The notes: generated by a model from the letters alone, not told the origin. 48,148 nt of DNA from Emiliania huxleyi CCMP1516 (GCF_000372725.1 NW_005201165.1:11882-60029); one strand, 5' to 3'; shown: positions 10,694-20,875, numbered from the stretch's first letter. A program made the numbers and translations.

Positions 10694-12067
10694 TATGCAG
10701 CGCCCACCTGCGCTATTCGCGTTTGTGCTGTGCGTCTTCCTGCCCGACGCTGTCCGAGCGGCGGGCAATGCCGGCGGAAAGGCCGTCGATCTCTTCCTCG
10801 ACGACCTGCGCAAGGGCGGCAAAGACAAGATCTCGTTCCTGTTCGAGGTCGGTGCAAACAATGGGTTGTGGAGCAATCATGTGATGAAAAGGGCGCAACA
10901 GGCGTGCCCAGGCGGAGCGTCGCGGGTGCGCCTCACCCTCATCGAGCCGCAGCAGGTCTTCGCCGCCCGGCTGCGTGCAATGGCCTCCCTTTGGCGAGGC
11001 ACTTTCTTTCCGGCGGCGGCATGGACAAATGAGACAACGCTCTCCTTCTTCCTCTCTAGCTTCAGCGAGGCGTCGTCGCTGTCGGAGCAGATGGCACTTA
11101 CCTTCAACGAGCCTGAGCTCCATCCCGAAGTCCGCTCCGTCTCCGTGCCAACCATTGACCTCGCCCACATGATGCTGAGCGCGGTGCACGGTGCCGCCGC
11201 CGCCCGAGGCTCGGTCTTTCTCAAGCTCGACGTGGAGAGCGCCGAGTACGACTTGCTGCCGCGGCTCCTCACGAGCGGTGCGCTGTGCCTGTGCGACTAC
11301 ATCCTCATCGAGTGGCACCTTAACGCGGTCGCGCCCGGGAAGCGGCTCGCCGGTGAGCGTTTAGATAGCTGGAGAATCAGATCCCTTCGCACCCTCTCCC
11401 GACCCGCGTAGGAGTGCTCTTTCGTAACCAGCTCGACGGACTGCTGGCACGGGGCTGTGCGAGGCCGCCGCGGCTCCTCCACCGCTATTCAAGAGGTATG
11501 AGCGGCGCTTCCTGAGCGCCTCGTGCAAAGATTAGGCCGCCGCGGCTCATCATCCACGACGAAGACTACCGCAACAACTACGGCGAGCCAGTGCCCGGGC
11601 TCGACAAGCTCGCCAGCCGCTACGCGAATGCTGCCGCACACTTGCGTAACAAGCGAAATTTTGGTGTCGCGTCGGATATCATCGCGCAGCGCAGCAGCCG
11701 CAGGCCGAGGGCGGTGTCGACCGTGACGGCGTGGCTGCGCAACGCGAGCGAGGGCGTGTGCGCGCACTACTTTGCTGACGGGCTTGGCCGGCAAAGGCGG
11801 GAAACTTCGGCTAGGACCACGGGCCGCTGCGAGGGACGCAGTGGCAAATTTGCAGTCACGACAACGCAGGCCGAGAACAACCTTACCTCCTATGCGGGCG
11901 AGTGTCTACGAATGTGCGCCGCGTGCGGCCGCTGCAACTTCCTCACCCTATCGCGCCGCGAACGCACTTGCCACTGGTTCGAGTCGTGCGATGTGCGGAG
12001 CCTGCAGCGGCTCCGCCTCGCCGTCACCGGCCCGGCGACATTGCCTAAGCAGGCCGGTGCTCTATGA
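10694..12067 (+). CDS. Secreted FkbM-like methyltransferase domain protein with C-terminal Cys-rich domain
   Basis: The start at 10694 gives a signal peptide (MQRPPALFAFVLCVFLPD...). Exons are 10694-11352, 11412-11463 and 11536-12067, all in phase. The first exon has the FkbM/SAM-binding pattern FLFEVGANNGLWSNHV, an LIEPQ acidic strand end, VPTIDL, and FLKLDVESAEYDLLPRL, which matches the KID(V)EG-type strand of the family. Residues encoded near 11543-11600 (LIIHDEDYRNNYGEPVPGL) close that domain. The C-terminal part (GKFAVTTTQAENNLTSYAGE...CxxCxxCxFLT...CHWFESCD) is a Cys-rich module of the kind seen in algal secretory-pathway glycan enzymes. A role in methylating a glycan or other small group in the Golgi or outside the cell is inferred. 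The second intron (11464-11535) is GC-AG and sits between direct repeats. An upstream in-frame ATG at 10611 lacks a signal peptide. Confidence 0.75.
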
Positions 12068-12677
12068 ATCCTCGAGGTCGCATTGGTATCTTGGCCAGCC
12101 GTGTGGGCCTGATGTGTGTGATGTCATCGCCTTCTTGCCCAAGGCCGCTTTCCAACTCAGTTGAAGACGAGAGGGCAGATTCCGTAGACCGTACATCCTC
12201 TGCTCAGCGTATAGCGAGAGAGTGGTACTGAAATGTGAAAAGGAACTTTACAACAAAACTCTCTCTCGCACAACACAGGGCACACCCGGGGGGGACCGAG
12301 GACCGACTCGGCGAAATGTCGTTTCCAGGTTGCCCGGATCGCGAAATTTCGCCTCGCAGATCACCCGGCGTTTTCCAGATCACCCGGATTCACACCCACA
12401 CGACCAAATAGCGAAAATCCGAATACCGTGCAAAAACCACGGAAAATGCGACGAAGAACGGTAACCTCACCTGAAGTTTGGAACGCCATAACATGGGCGA
12501 TCCAGCGCTTCCATCGATTGGACGGACGAAATGATCGGGAACAGCGGGACCGCCATCGCGACCTCTTGGGGTTCACCATATGCCGAGCCTGCTCGGCCTG
12601 CCATGCGCGCGCGCGCCTCGCCCGAGCGCAGCCCGCCATCAGCCCCTCACGGCCCGGCCCAACCTTCCCTTCCCCCC

Positions 12678-13423
12678 AGGCAGGATCACGCTGCCGACGG
12701 ACCGGTGGCCGGAGATCTGCGAGCCGGAGGGCGCGGACATTGGCAAGCTGTCGGAGTGGTTGTACCCCGGAATGTCGACCAAAACGACCAGTGGCGACGC
12801 AACGGAGTGCTCCAGCGCGGATGTGGTCGCTCCGGCCGACGACTACATGGTCGATGTAGAGTTCCTCAACACCATCACGCTGCCCAACTTCCCGTCGCAC
12901 TCTCTCAAGCTGAAAAAGTACATGCCTCTCATGCTGCTCCGCAACCTCTCTCCTCCAGATGGTCTCTGCAACGGCACGACTGATCCTGCTCGAGGTCATC
13001 AACGGCCCCCTGCTCAAGTGTGAGATCGCTACCGGCAAGTGCCGGGGCAACGTCGTCCTCATCCCGCGCATCGACCTGGAGCCCGACGAGGGCACCTTCC
13101 CCTTCAGCTGGTCGCGCCGCCAGTTCCCGGCATTGCATCGCTCCGCGCACCCGAGGCATTATATTGCTGCCGCTCTGCCACCGCTATTCAATCCTAAATA
13201 GGTGCGCATCGCCTTCGCTATGACCATCAACAAGGCGCAGGGCCAGACGCTCGAGCGCGTGGGCATTTACCTTCCGGAGCCTTGCTTCACGCACGGGCAG
13301 CTCTACGTGGCCGCGTCGCGAGTGGGCCTGCCCGAACACCTCCGGTTCGCCGTCCCGATCGACAAAGATACCGGCACCTTCCGCACATGCAACGTGGTCT
13401 TTCGCGAGGCGCTCACCTCATGA
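12678..13423 (+). pseudogene. PIF1/Helitron-type helicase, C-terminal fragment, frameshifted
   Basis: Translated segments match the end of Helitron/PIF1-like helicases: RITLPTDRWPEIC, MPLMLLRNLSPPDGLCNGT, RLILLEVINGPLLKCEIATG, VVLIPRIDLEPDEG, FPFSWSRRQFP, then [40 protein letters not shown] (the helicase motif V/VI region). A loss of about 2 bp near 12977 shifts the frame between CNGT and RLILLE. A 70-bp interruption (about 13130-13200) begins with GC and ends with TAG just before VRIAFA and could be a GC-AG intron. The N-terminal helicase motifs and the HUH Rep domain are absent, so this is a remnant and not an active enzyme. Confidence 0.8.
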
Positions 13424-14279
13424 GCCGACAGCCCGCCGCACCCCGCCGAGTTTGATCGTCAGAAAACAAATTCCTGTGCGTCGCGTGTGTTGTTTGGTAA
13501 TGTGTAATGTCGCGGTCGACCCTCTGAACTACCGCACGCAAAAATAAGACGGGTCTCGCTAGGACCCTCGCCTCCAGTGGCAGTGCCTCCAATCAAGTCG
13601 CACCTTTCTTCTTCAGCGAATGCAGCGGCAGCACCACGTCAGAGGCCGGGCCGACTGGCGGACCTGCATGCCCAGCCATGCCCCCCACTCCCCACACCCG
13701 CTTGGATCGATCAGCTGACAGCTCCATCAGCTCCCACCACCGCGTGTCGTGTCATGAAGCATGATAGATAGACATAGAAAGCATGAACCATCGAAAGAGG
13801 TCTGATCTCCAAAAAGAACTCTCGGCGTCTGCCGCGCGCGCCCGCGCCCCGCCCCTTTTGCGCAGCAACACCTTAAACTTCATGGCCCTCCAAATTCGGG
13901 GGTCGGAGCGTAGCGGAGTGGGACCCGAGTTTGAAAAAGGCGACGGACGCTTGCGTCCTAGCCTCCAACAACGCCTCCCCGGCGCAGAGGGGCCCCCGGA
14001 GGGATGCTCAACCGCCCCACGCCACGCCGCTTGCGGCGGTCCTATTCCCAGCTCGCGGGGCCACTTCTTATTCCAGATCACCCGGTAGTGGGATTCACGA
14101 CTGCGTCATTCAAGCAAACGAGGCCGGGGATTCCGAGAGTGGGAGCTCTCCTTAGGACCACGTGCCGCAGGTGCTCGCTCTCTGTCTGGACGAGGTGCAC
14201 GCTCGCAATTGGCTGGCCTGCGCACGCCGTGGTTCACCCTGAGTCCGGCCTTTGCGCCTAGCTAGGCAGCCGTCCGTGT

Positions 14280-14498
14280 CCGGGTAAGCTGAAGAGAAAA
14301 GTATGTTAGCCGCCGGGTGATCTGGACGAGAAATTTGGCCGACCGGGTAATCTGACATGAGAAATGTTAGCGACCGGGTAAGCTGAAACATGAATTGTGG
14401 GAGACTGGGTAAACTGGTTTGACGGATATCGCGCTAAGCAGGAAAATATCGTTGGCCGGGTAAACTGCGAGGCGAATCTCAAAAACCGGGTAATCTGA
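14280..14498. repeat. Degenerate tandem array of CCGGGTAANCTG motifs
   Basis: Seven motif copies begin near 14280, 14313, 14343, 14373, 14405, 14457 and 14486, mostly spaced 30-33 bp. They are separated by A/T-rich spacers such as GAGAAATTTGGCC and GAGAAATGTTAGC. The reverse complement occurs three times at 12326-12387. Subterminal arrays of this kind are typical transposase or Rep binding regions; that role is inference. Confidence 0.8.
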
Positions 14499-14901
14499 AA
14501 TTTAATATTTATCCAAAAACTTTTGGATTTGGTTTAATACTGTTTGAACGAGATCCGCTTTCCTCGTCGAGCTCGAGGCAGTTTAAACCTGGGTCGTCGG
14601 TGCACGTGGAGGTTATTTATGAGCCGTCCTACCATCGGCTTTACGTGAATCATATATATGTGTGGGGGTGTGTGGACCAGGACACCCAGGTCGCAGGTGT
14701 GTGCATGGATGCAAACTGCTATCTGGACGAACACGGATATGCAAGAGTGGGCCACGACGTACTGAGCCAAACGTAGGTGCGAGACGGCCGATTGGGCCTC
14801 ACCACTAGGGACTATAGGGTGCGGAGGGCCGGAGGCGGCTCTTTCGAGGGACACAGGCATCCGCCGCATGTGAGCCAGTAAGCCTCACATCTCATCAGGC
14901 C
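14499..14901. other. Intergenic stretch, no gene seen
   Basis: Between the motif array and the HPP gene stop. It is lower in GC than the surroundings (AAATTTAATATTTATCC near 14499) and has a short TATATATG run near 14652. No conserved ORF or RNA is supported; the 111-codon minus frame here has no domain-like composition. Confidence 0.5.
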
Positions 14902-15477
14902 TCACTTCGTCTTGGCCTTGGGCTCGGGTCCGACGGTCGCCGCGACGACGGCCTGGACGACCTTTTGGGCGACAATCAGCGCCGCCGCGCCGAGCAGCAC
15001 TGGTGGGATCGCCTGCGCGGGCAGCTTCTGGGCGACAAAGAGGAAGGCGTAAGCACCACCGGGAGGATGAACGGTCCCGGTTAGCGCCATGCCGCCGATG
15101 GCGCCCGAGACGGCGAGGCCCTTTGCGAGGAACCAAAAGTCGGGCGGCAGGAACGTGACGACGGCGAGGGCGACCAGCGAGGAGACGATGTAGCCTCCAA
15201 GCACGGCAAACGGCGAGGAGGCGGGCGCCTGCAGGCAACGGCAGCTAGCGCTCATCCTGGAGACTGGGCGGCGCGCAGGAGCATTGCGGGCGTGATGGAG
15301 AGAATGCAGGGCAGAGCCGCGACTAACCTTGGCGAGACAGAAGAGGAGTACGGCGGTCGCGCCGAGCGGTGGACACATGCTGGAGCCGTAGCCCAATGGC
15401 TTGACGACAGTATCGAGCGCCTCGAGGGCGGCGAAGCCGACGGCAGCGCCGATCGCGGACTGGATGGCGGCTGACAT
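14902..15477 (-). CDS. HPP family integral membrane protein
   Basis: Exons 15477-15328 and 15228-14902 join in phase across a 99-nt GT-AG intron. The product has about four hydrophobic segments and the family's name motif in the context TGTVHPPGGAYAFLF, followed by a C-terminal helix and a Lys-rich tail (PEPKAKTK). The N-terminal segment (GFAALEALDTVVKPL, SMCPPLGATAVLLFCLAK) is typical of the domain (PF04982). HPP proteins are small membrane proteins of bacteria and algae/plants; plant members have been linked to nitrite transport into chloroplasts, and that role is only a possibility here. No transit peptide is obvious, though an upstream exon cannot be excluded. It faces away from the GAPDH gene, with about 200 bp of shared upstream sequence. 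Confidence 0.85.
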   Translation of the reverse strand: MSAAIQSAIGAAVGFAALEALDTVVKPLGYGSSMCPPLGATAVLLFCLAKVSRGSALHSLHHARNAPARRPVSRMSASCRCLQAPASSPFAVLGGYIVSSLVALAVVTFLPPDFWFLAKGLAVSGAIGGMALTGTVHPPGGAYAFLFVAQKLPAQAIPPVLLGAAALIVAQKVVQAVVAATVGPEPKAKTK

Positions 15478-15674
15478 TATGTGTCTGTAGGGGAACCGTC
15501 GCGTCTCCGAGATTGTCTGCGATCAAGAAATAAAATTATACGTGAAACAGAAGAGAAAAGAAAAATAAAGGCTGCTTTCTCTTAGTCCGTGCCGCTCGCC
15601 GTAACCTCCGTCGGCATACGCGTGGCGCCTGAACAGTCTGGCACTGCTCTGCTCTCTCTCTCTCTCCGTGTTCG

Positions 15675-17269
15675 ATGTTTAGCAAAAAGAAGAAGGCTCC
15701 GGAGCGGGTTCTGATCAACGGAAAGAGGCCGCATCGGCCGGCTGGCCCTCCGCACACTCCTCAACCAGACCGAGGTGACAGTGGTGGCGATCAACGAGCT
15801 GCGGGTGGCCACGTCCTCCTGCACACCCTCCGCCATCGACAGTCACTGACGTCGGCCTGATTGCCGCCGTGCGCTGCTCACTTTTCCGCGCTGCGCCGCC
15901 GCAGGGCGATATCGAGACGTCCGCCTACATCACCGAGTATGACACGCACCACGGCCGCTTCCTTTCCGGCAAGATTAGCACCGAGGGCGACATAATCGAT
16001 TTTGATGGCACCAAGGTCAAGTTCCTGCAGATCGCGAGCCCGGCCGACGTTCCGATCGCAGAGCTTGGTGTCACCGTCGTGATGGAGTGCACCGGCAAGT
16101 TTTGCTCCGTCGCAAAGGCGCGGCCGCCTCCGGGACGCTTTCCTCTCACACTCGGCACTCGTCGTCCCCCTCAATCGCAACGGCTCAGCCGCCCGCTCGT
16201 GCCGTCACCTGCAGTGGCGAGCCCTGCTCCGTGGCAGCACCCTCCTCGGCGGTCGCCCCTTCGGCTTCTCCTCGTGAGGCGTCTCGGCGCCTGCTCGCCT
16301 CCCAGGTGCAGCCCTTCCTCGACCTCGGCGCGAAGAAGGTCGTCGTCTCCGCGCCCGTAAAGGCGAGCGCAGACCCTCAACCCCGCCTGCCACTCCGCAC
16401 ACCTGGGCGGCCGCGCTCTCGGAGCCCTCTGCGCCTACTCCGGCTGACGGCACCTCACCAGCCGACCGCACACTGCCCGCCCCCGGAGGACGCCGGCGTG
16501 CCAAACGTCGTCCTCGGCGTCAACGAGGCGGCCTACGTGCCCGCGGAGCACAGCGTGGTGACTGCCGCCTCGTGCACCACCAACTGCATCGCGCCAGTCA
16601 TCAAGCTGCTGCACGACAAGGTCGGCGTCAAGCACGGCTCGATCACGACCATCCACTGCCTCACAAACACGCAGAGCGTGCTCGACGCGGCGTGGTGCGC
16701 CGAGAAGGAGCCGCGGCGCGCGCGCGGCGCAATCAACAACTTTTACCCGACGACGACCGGCTCGGCCAAGGCGGTGACCGAGGTGATCCCGGAGCTCAGG
16801 GGCAAGCTCAACGGGCACGCCGTGCGCGTACCAATGGCCACCGCGTCGCTCACCGACATCACCCTCGAGATGGCGCGCGAGGTGACTGCGGCGGAGGTCA
16901 ACGGCCTCTTCGCCGCCGCCGAGAAGGGCGAGCTGGCGGGCATCCTCGGCATCGAGGAGAAGAAGCTGACGGCGGCGGACTACTGCAACGACGGCGCCTC
17001 GACGCTTGGCGGCGCGGGCCGTGAAGGGCGTCCCTTCAGGCGCGGGCTGCTGCGGATAGGCCGCTCGACGATCATCGACGCGGCGTCGACCATTGTGATG
17101 GGAGGCGCGCGCGGCTCCGGGGACGGCTCCGGCGTGGTGACCGGCGCCGCTTCACGCGCGAGGTGCTGTGACCAGGCACGCAGTGCAAGGTGCTCGCGTG
17201 GTACGACAACGAGTGGGGCTACGCCTGCCGCCTCGCCGAGCTGACCCGCAAGGTCGCCGCCGCGATGTA
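15675..17269 (+). CDS. Glyceraldehyde-3-phosphate dehydrogenase, multi-exon, with a frameshift in the N-terminal NAD-binding loop
   Basis: The catalytic segment [12 protein letters not shown] (16561-16596) carries the active-site Cys, and [11 protein letters not shown] the partner His. [31 protein letters not shown] and [10 protein letters not shown] follow in the correct order to the stop at 17267-17269. The N-terminus encodes RVLING then, one base out of frame, [14 protein letters not shown]: a normal ING-F-GRIGR should have six bases between AAC and GGCCGC, but seven are present (15719-15725). Exon 1 ends at 15804 (INELR) and exon 2 starts at 15905 ([13 protein letters not shown]). Several 3' introns are GC-AG, for example the ones joining DG/RSTIID and MGG/TQCKV. 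The sequence around THCLTNTQ/PRRARG resembles the bacterial GapB/ArsJ-associated subtype more than the standard glycolytic enzyme; this is a judgement from memory. No transit peptide is seen. Confidence 0.82.
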
Positions 17270-17894
17270 GCCTCCTGCCAGGAGTTTCGTTCTGTTCACA
17301 GCGAGCGCTATTTGCTGCGCGCGCTGCGGGCCTTGGTGCGCCCTGGCTGTTCTTCGATTCTTCGCCTTCCTACTTACCGTTACTATCCATGGTTTGGGGG
17401 ATCTTGGATTCACAGGTCGCACGCGTGTGAGCGAAGTCCACTCGCGCCGCGCTCCAGCCACCACGCACCAGCGGTGCCGGTGGTGCGCCGGTGGTGCGTC
17501 CGCACATACGTACCTTGGGGGTGAAGGGTGGCGACAAGAGACACGGTCTGCCTTTCTTCTAAACCACGCCCACGGACCACGTGCTCTAACCAGCGCTCAC
17601 ATATTCGGAAATTGAGAAGAAAGCCCAAAAAAGAAACCGAAGGTGCAGCAAGAGCGCGTGGAGAGAGGTGCGCAGCTGGCGCCATTGGGGCCAAGCGGCC
17701 GGGAGCCCGCGTGCCCACCCCCCCTCACACCGCCGCCTGCGCCGCACGCCGTCCCCCTCTGTACGGAAGTAATGCGGGCAGCTTTGCGCAGCCCTGCGCG
17801 CATCCTATGCGGCAAAAGCGCCGCTTCGCGCGGCACGCGGGTGAGCCTCTCACGCTTTCCTCCCTGCGCAGGGCCGCCCGCAGACTCGGCAGCC
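17270..17894. other. Intergenic region between GAPDH and RPS13
   Basis: It contains the GAPDH 3' flank and the RPS13 upstream region, with CACCAGCGGTGCCGG-type short repeats near 17468 and an A-rich patch near 17615-17640 (GAAGAAAGCCCAAAAAAG). A TTTCCTCCCTGCGCAG tract immediately before 17877 could be the acceptor of an intron in the RPS13 5' UTR. No further gene is supported. Confidence 0.45.
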
Positions 17895-18851
17895 ATGGGT
17901 CGCATGCACAGCAAGGGCAAGGGCATCTCCAAGTCGGCGCTGCCGTACCGGCGGTCGACGCCCTCCTGGTTCAAGCAGAACCCGGCTGAGGCGCGGCACT
18001 GCAGCACTGGCCGCTCGCCGCTGGGCACGCGCTCTGACCGCCGCAGCTGGCTTGCAGGTGAACGAGCACGTGTGCAAGCTCGCGAAGAAGGGCTTGACAC
18101 CGTCGCAGATTGGCGTGATCCTGCGGGACTCGCACGGGATTGCACAGGCGCGCGCTCGCCTGGGGGGGAGTAGGGCATAGGGCGCTGCAGCGGCGCAGAG
18201 GCGCTGCGTGGGAGGTCGGGGGAGAGGGCCAGGCCCAGCGTGCACGGCCGCCGGCCTGTCGACGCTCCCGTGGACGGCGGAGCGAGGGGGGCGGTACGGC
18301 GGGGAGTCAGCCCGACTGCGGCTGATGGGCGGGGGAAGGGGGGGGTGCTGGGCGCAGCTGCTGAAGCTGCCGGCTGAGTGTCGCTGAGAGGCGGCCGCCG
18401 CGACGCTGCAGGTGTGCCATGTGACGGGCTCCAAGATTCTTCGGATTCTGAAGAAGAAGGGCCTCGCGCCGGAGATCCCGGAGGACCTGTACTGCCTCAT
18501 CAAGAAGGCGGCGCCCCCCTCGCACCTGCCCCCCCCCCCCCCCACCCCTCCCCCCTCCCGCCCCGCCCCGCCCCTGCCGCTGTCGCCGCCCCTCCCCCTG
18601 CTGCTGGACGCGCCCGCCGCTGTCGCCGCCCGCTCTCCGCCCCCCTAACGCCGCCCGCCTCTCCCCGCCGCCCGCAGGCTGTGTCTGTGCGTAAGCACCT
18701 CGACAAATTCCGGCAGGACAAGGACGCGAAGTTCCGCCTCATTCTGATCGAGAGCCGCATCCACCGCCTCGCGCGCTACTACAAGGAGGTCAAGGCTGTC
18801 GCGCCCAACTTCAAGTACGAGGCCGCCACCGCGTCGACCCTCGTCTCGTGA
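17895..18851 (+). CDS. RPS13: 40S ribosomal protein S13 (uS15)
   Basis: Exons 17895-17990, 18058-18147, 18412-18507 and 18678-18851 give exactly 151 residues, the usual length of eukaryotic S13. Hallmarks are [20 protein letters not shown] at the N-terminus, [40 protein letters not shown], and [20 protein letters not shown] near the C-terminus. The protein sits in the small-subunit body and binds 18S rRNA and the B4 bridge region. All three introns must be spliced as GC-AG (donors GCGCGG, GCGCGC and GCGGCG) because the conserved protein leaves no other junction. This makes the gene a good internal calibration for intron calling in the rest of the window. The third intron is C-rich (18508-18677). 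Confidence 0.97.
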
Positions 18852-19048
18852 GCTGCTGCTGCGCCGCGGTCTGTCCGCGCGCCTTTGTTGGTCTGGGCCC
18901 TGCTATACGTGTATCAGCCTTTAGAAGAATAACGCACAGTTTAGACAGAGTTTTATGCCACGGGCCCCGGCAAGCCCCCCACCTCCCGCGGCCGCGCCAC
19001 GCAGTGAAACCACCCCCGCCTCAACCCGCTCAGGGACGGACGCATTTC

Positions 19049-19260
19049 TGTTCCCGGGCATTCACACTATATTCCTCTGAGATAATATTATATCTCGCCG
19101 CCACCGCGGCGCGCGCGCTTTATCCGCGCGCTATATTGGTAGAGCCAAACTTGTGTTCTTGTTTTGGATCAAACTTGTTACAGCTCAGCGAACGCGATGC
19201 GGCCTCTGCCCCTAGCCTCCTGCTCCTATGCGCGAGCTACGGCGTGACCGCTATCGAGTA
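19049..19260 (+). repeat. 5' LTR of the copia element
   Basis: 212 bp starting TGTTCCCGGGC and ending CTATCGAGTA. It holds an A/T-rich promoter-like patch (GAGATAATATTATATCTC, a palindrome at 19078-19095) and GCGCGCGCTTTATCCGCGCG. It begins directly after ATTTC. Confidence 0.95.
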
Positions 19261-20511
19261 TGACTTCTCTACCGGGAAGAACGGCCTCGACTACTGCATC
19301 GCCGAGGCCGACACCACCAGCGACATGACAGCGTCGACCACCATGGCACCTCCACCATGGACAAGCCTTGCACCATGTATGTCAGCCACCACCTGGGCGC
19401 CTGGCGTGTGCGAGCACAACCCCAATCGAGCCGAAGGATCTGAACAATGGGTCCAGTCGGTCTCGTCGAGCACGTTCGAGCCCGCCATTTGCATCGACAA
19501 TTCATTTCTCAAAGATTTATCGATAAATTGGCAACTTGGGTCAGAACACCTTGAGGACATGTGTGCCTCCACTCACACTACCTCCCAGGCGATGGAGCAC
19601 GCGCTACAGTCGGCTCCTGAGGCCTTATCCACCCACTGCGGCCAATCTGAATTTTTGGCCCTCCGCAGCCCCGCGATACAGGTGCACTCATGGCCCAATA
19701 CGATGGCGCTACAATTCATGAGGCACGGGACTCTTCCTGCGACAACCCAGCCCCATAGGAAGCCTGCGACACACATGCCGCCGCCACCTTTGCTGGATTA
19801 CTCAATGCTGCCCATTCTTCTGGGTCAATGCGACGGGAACGGCTTCCTTTGCCTCCAAAATGTTTCACCGTGGAACGCTACATTTGACCCTACACCTTGG
19901 CAGAAAGTCCTTCCCCGGGACCACTCGGACACGCCGAGTGCAGGAGAGGCATTGCACCATGAGACCTTGAGCAGTGGGACAGAGGTAGTGCCCTTCAACA
20001 ATGGGACATGTGGTATCATCTGGCCACTCCATGGAACCACCGATGCTGCGAAAGCCCTTTGCCTTGATCACTTCCGGCGACGCGGCAAGCGCGATTGGGT
20101 CAAATACGAGCTCCATTGCGCATTGGAACTATATGTTCTCAAACAAGAATTGCGCTCGGGTACAGTCCACATGGATGGGAATGATCTGGCCATTTTTTCT
20201 TTGCTTTGCTCTCGTTGGGTTCCTTTTCCTTGCGTACTCCCTGCTAGGGTGCCCACAGGGCCCAAAAAAAGAAAGGAAAAAAGAAATGGGCCAGCCCCGA
20301 TCGCAGCACTTCGTGTTGGCCAGTCGAGAAATTGAGAGTGTGACTAGGAGGGTGGGACGCTGGGGATTCTCAAAGGTATACCCTTGGAATGGCCGGATCC
20401 AGCCTTAAAAGTACGAGATCGCGCGCGCTTCGCGCGCTGCACCGCCTGTTCTCCGCGGCTGTGTGACGACGCGTGCCGTGTGCCAGCACAGTTGGGCGCG
20501 CGCGGCGCGAC

Positions 20512-20875
20512 GGCGCCCGCGAGGGAAGGCGCGGGTGCAGCGGCCGCCGGCGGCCGTACCGCCCGCCAGCCGGCGCAGCAGCGGCCAGCGCAGCGGCCGC
20601 CGGCGCAGCAGCCAGATCAGCCGGTGCGCGCATTGCGAGGCGAGTACTGCCGTCCGGCAGCCTTGAGGCGGCCGGGCGGCAGTACTCGTTGGACCGCGCC
20701 CGCGAGGGAAGGCGCGGGTGCAGCGGCCGCCGGCGGCCGTACCGCCCGCCAGCCGGCGCAGCAGCGGCCAGCGCAGCGGCCGCCGGCGCAGCAGCCAGAG
20801 CAGCCGGTGCGCGCCTTGCGAGGCGAGTACTGCCGCCCGGCAGCCTTGAGGCGGCCGGGCGGCAGTACTCGTTCG
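20512..20875. repeat. Two 183-bp tandem units, each ending in a stable hairpin
   Basis: The unit starts GCGCCCGCGAGGGAAGG at 20512 and again at 20695. Each unit ends with an 18-bp inverted repeat, CGAGTACTGCCG...CGGCAGTACTCG, around a 12-nt loop. The second hairpin is perfect; the first has a single C-to-T change that would still pair as G-U in RNA. Units are about 98% identical. The array lies inside the retrotransposon interior. Confidence 0.9.

Larger units (their letters stand above)
12326..14498. mobile_element. Mobile element bounded by inverted motif arrays, containing copy 2 of the foldback right arm and a helicase relic
   Basis: The left edge has three copies of CAGATCACCCGG-type motifs (12326, 12357, 12376). 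The right edge has seven copies of the complement CCGGGTAANCTG (14280-14498), and one further left-type copy lies at about 14074. The pair around TTCGCCTCGCAG (left, near 12348) and its complement (right, near 14466) agrees over about 20 bp, so the two arrays are inverted relative to each other. Inside, 12395-12670 and 13565-13930 match 2517-3376 of the foldback element. The helicase segment (about 12678-13563) is inserted exactly at the point where copy 1 reads straight through (CTTCCCC/ACCCTCGCC). Confidence 0.65.

Noticed and set aside
14280..14498. CRISPR-like array
   Set aside because: Motifs are degenerate, spacing irregular, no cas genes, and the complement occurs at the other end of the same element; eukaryotic context.
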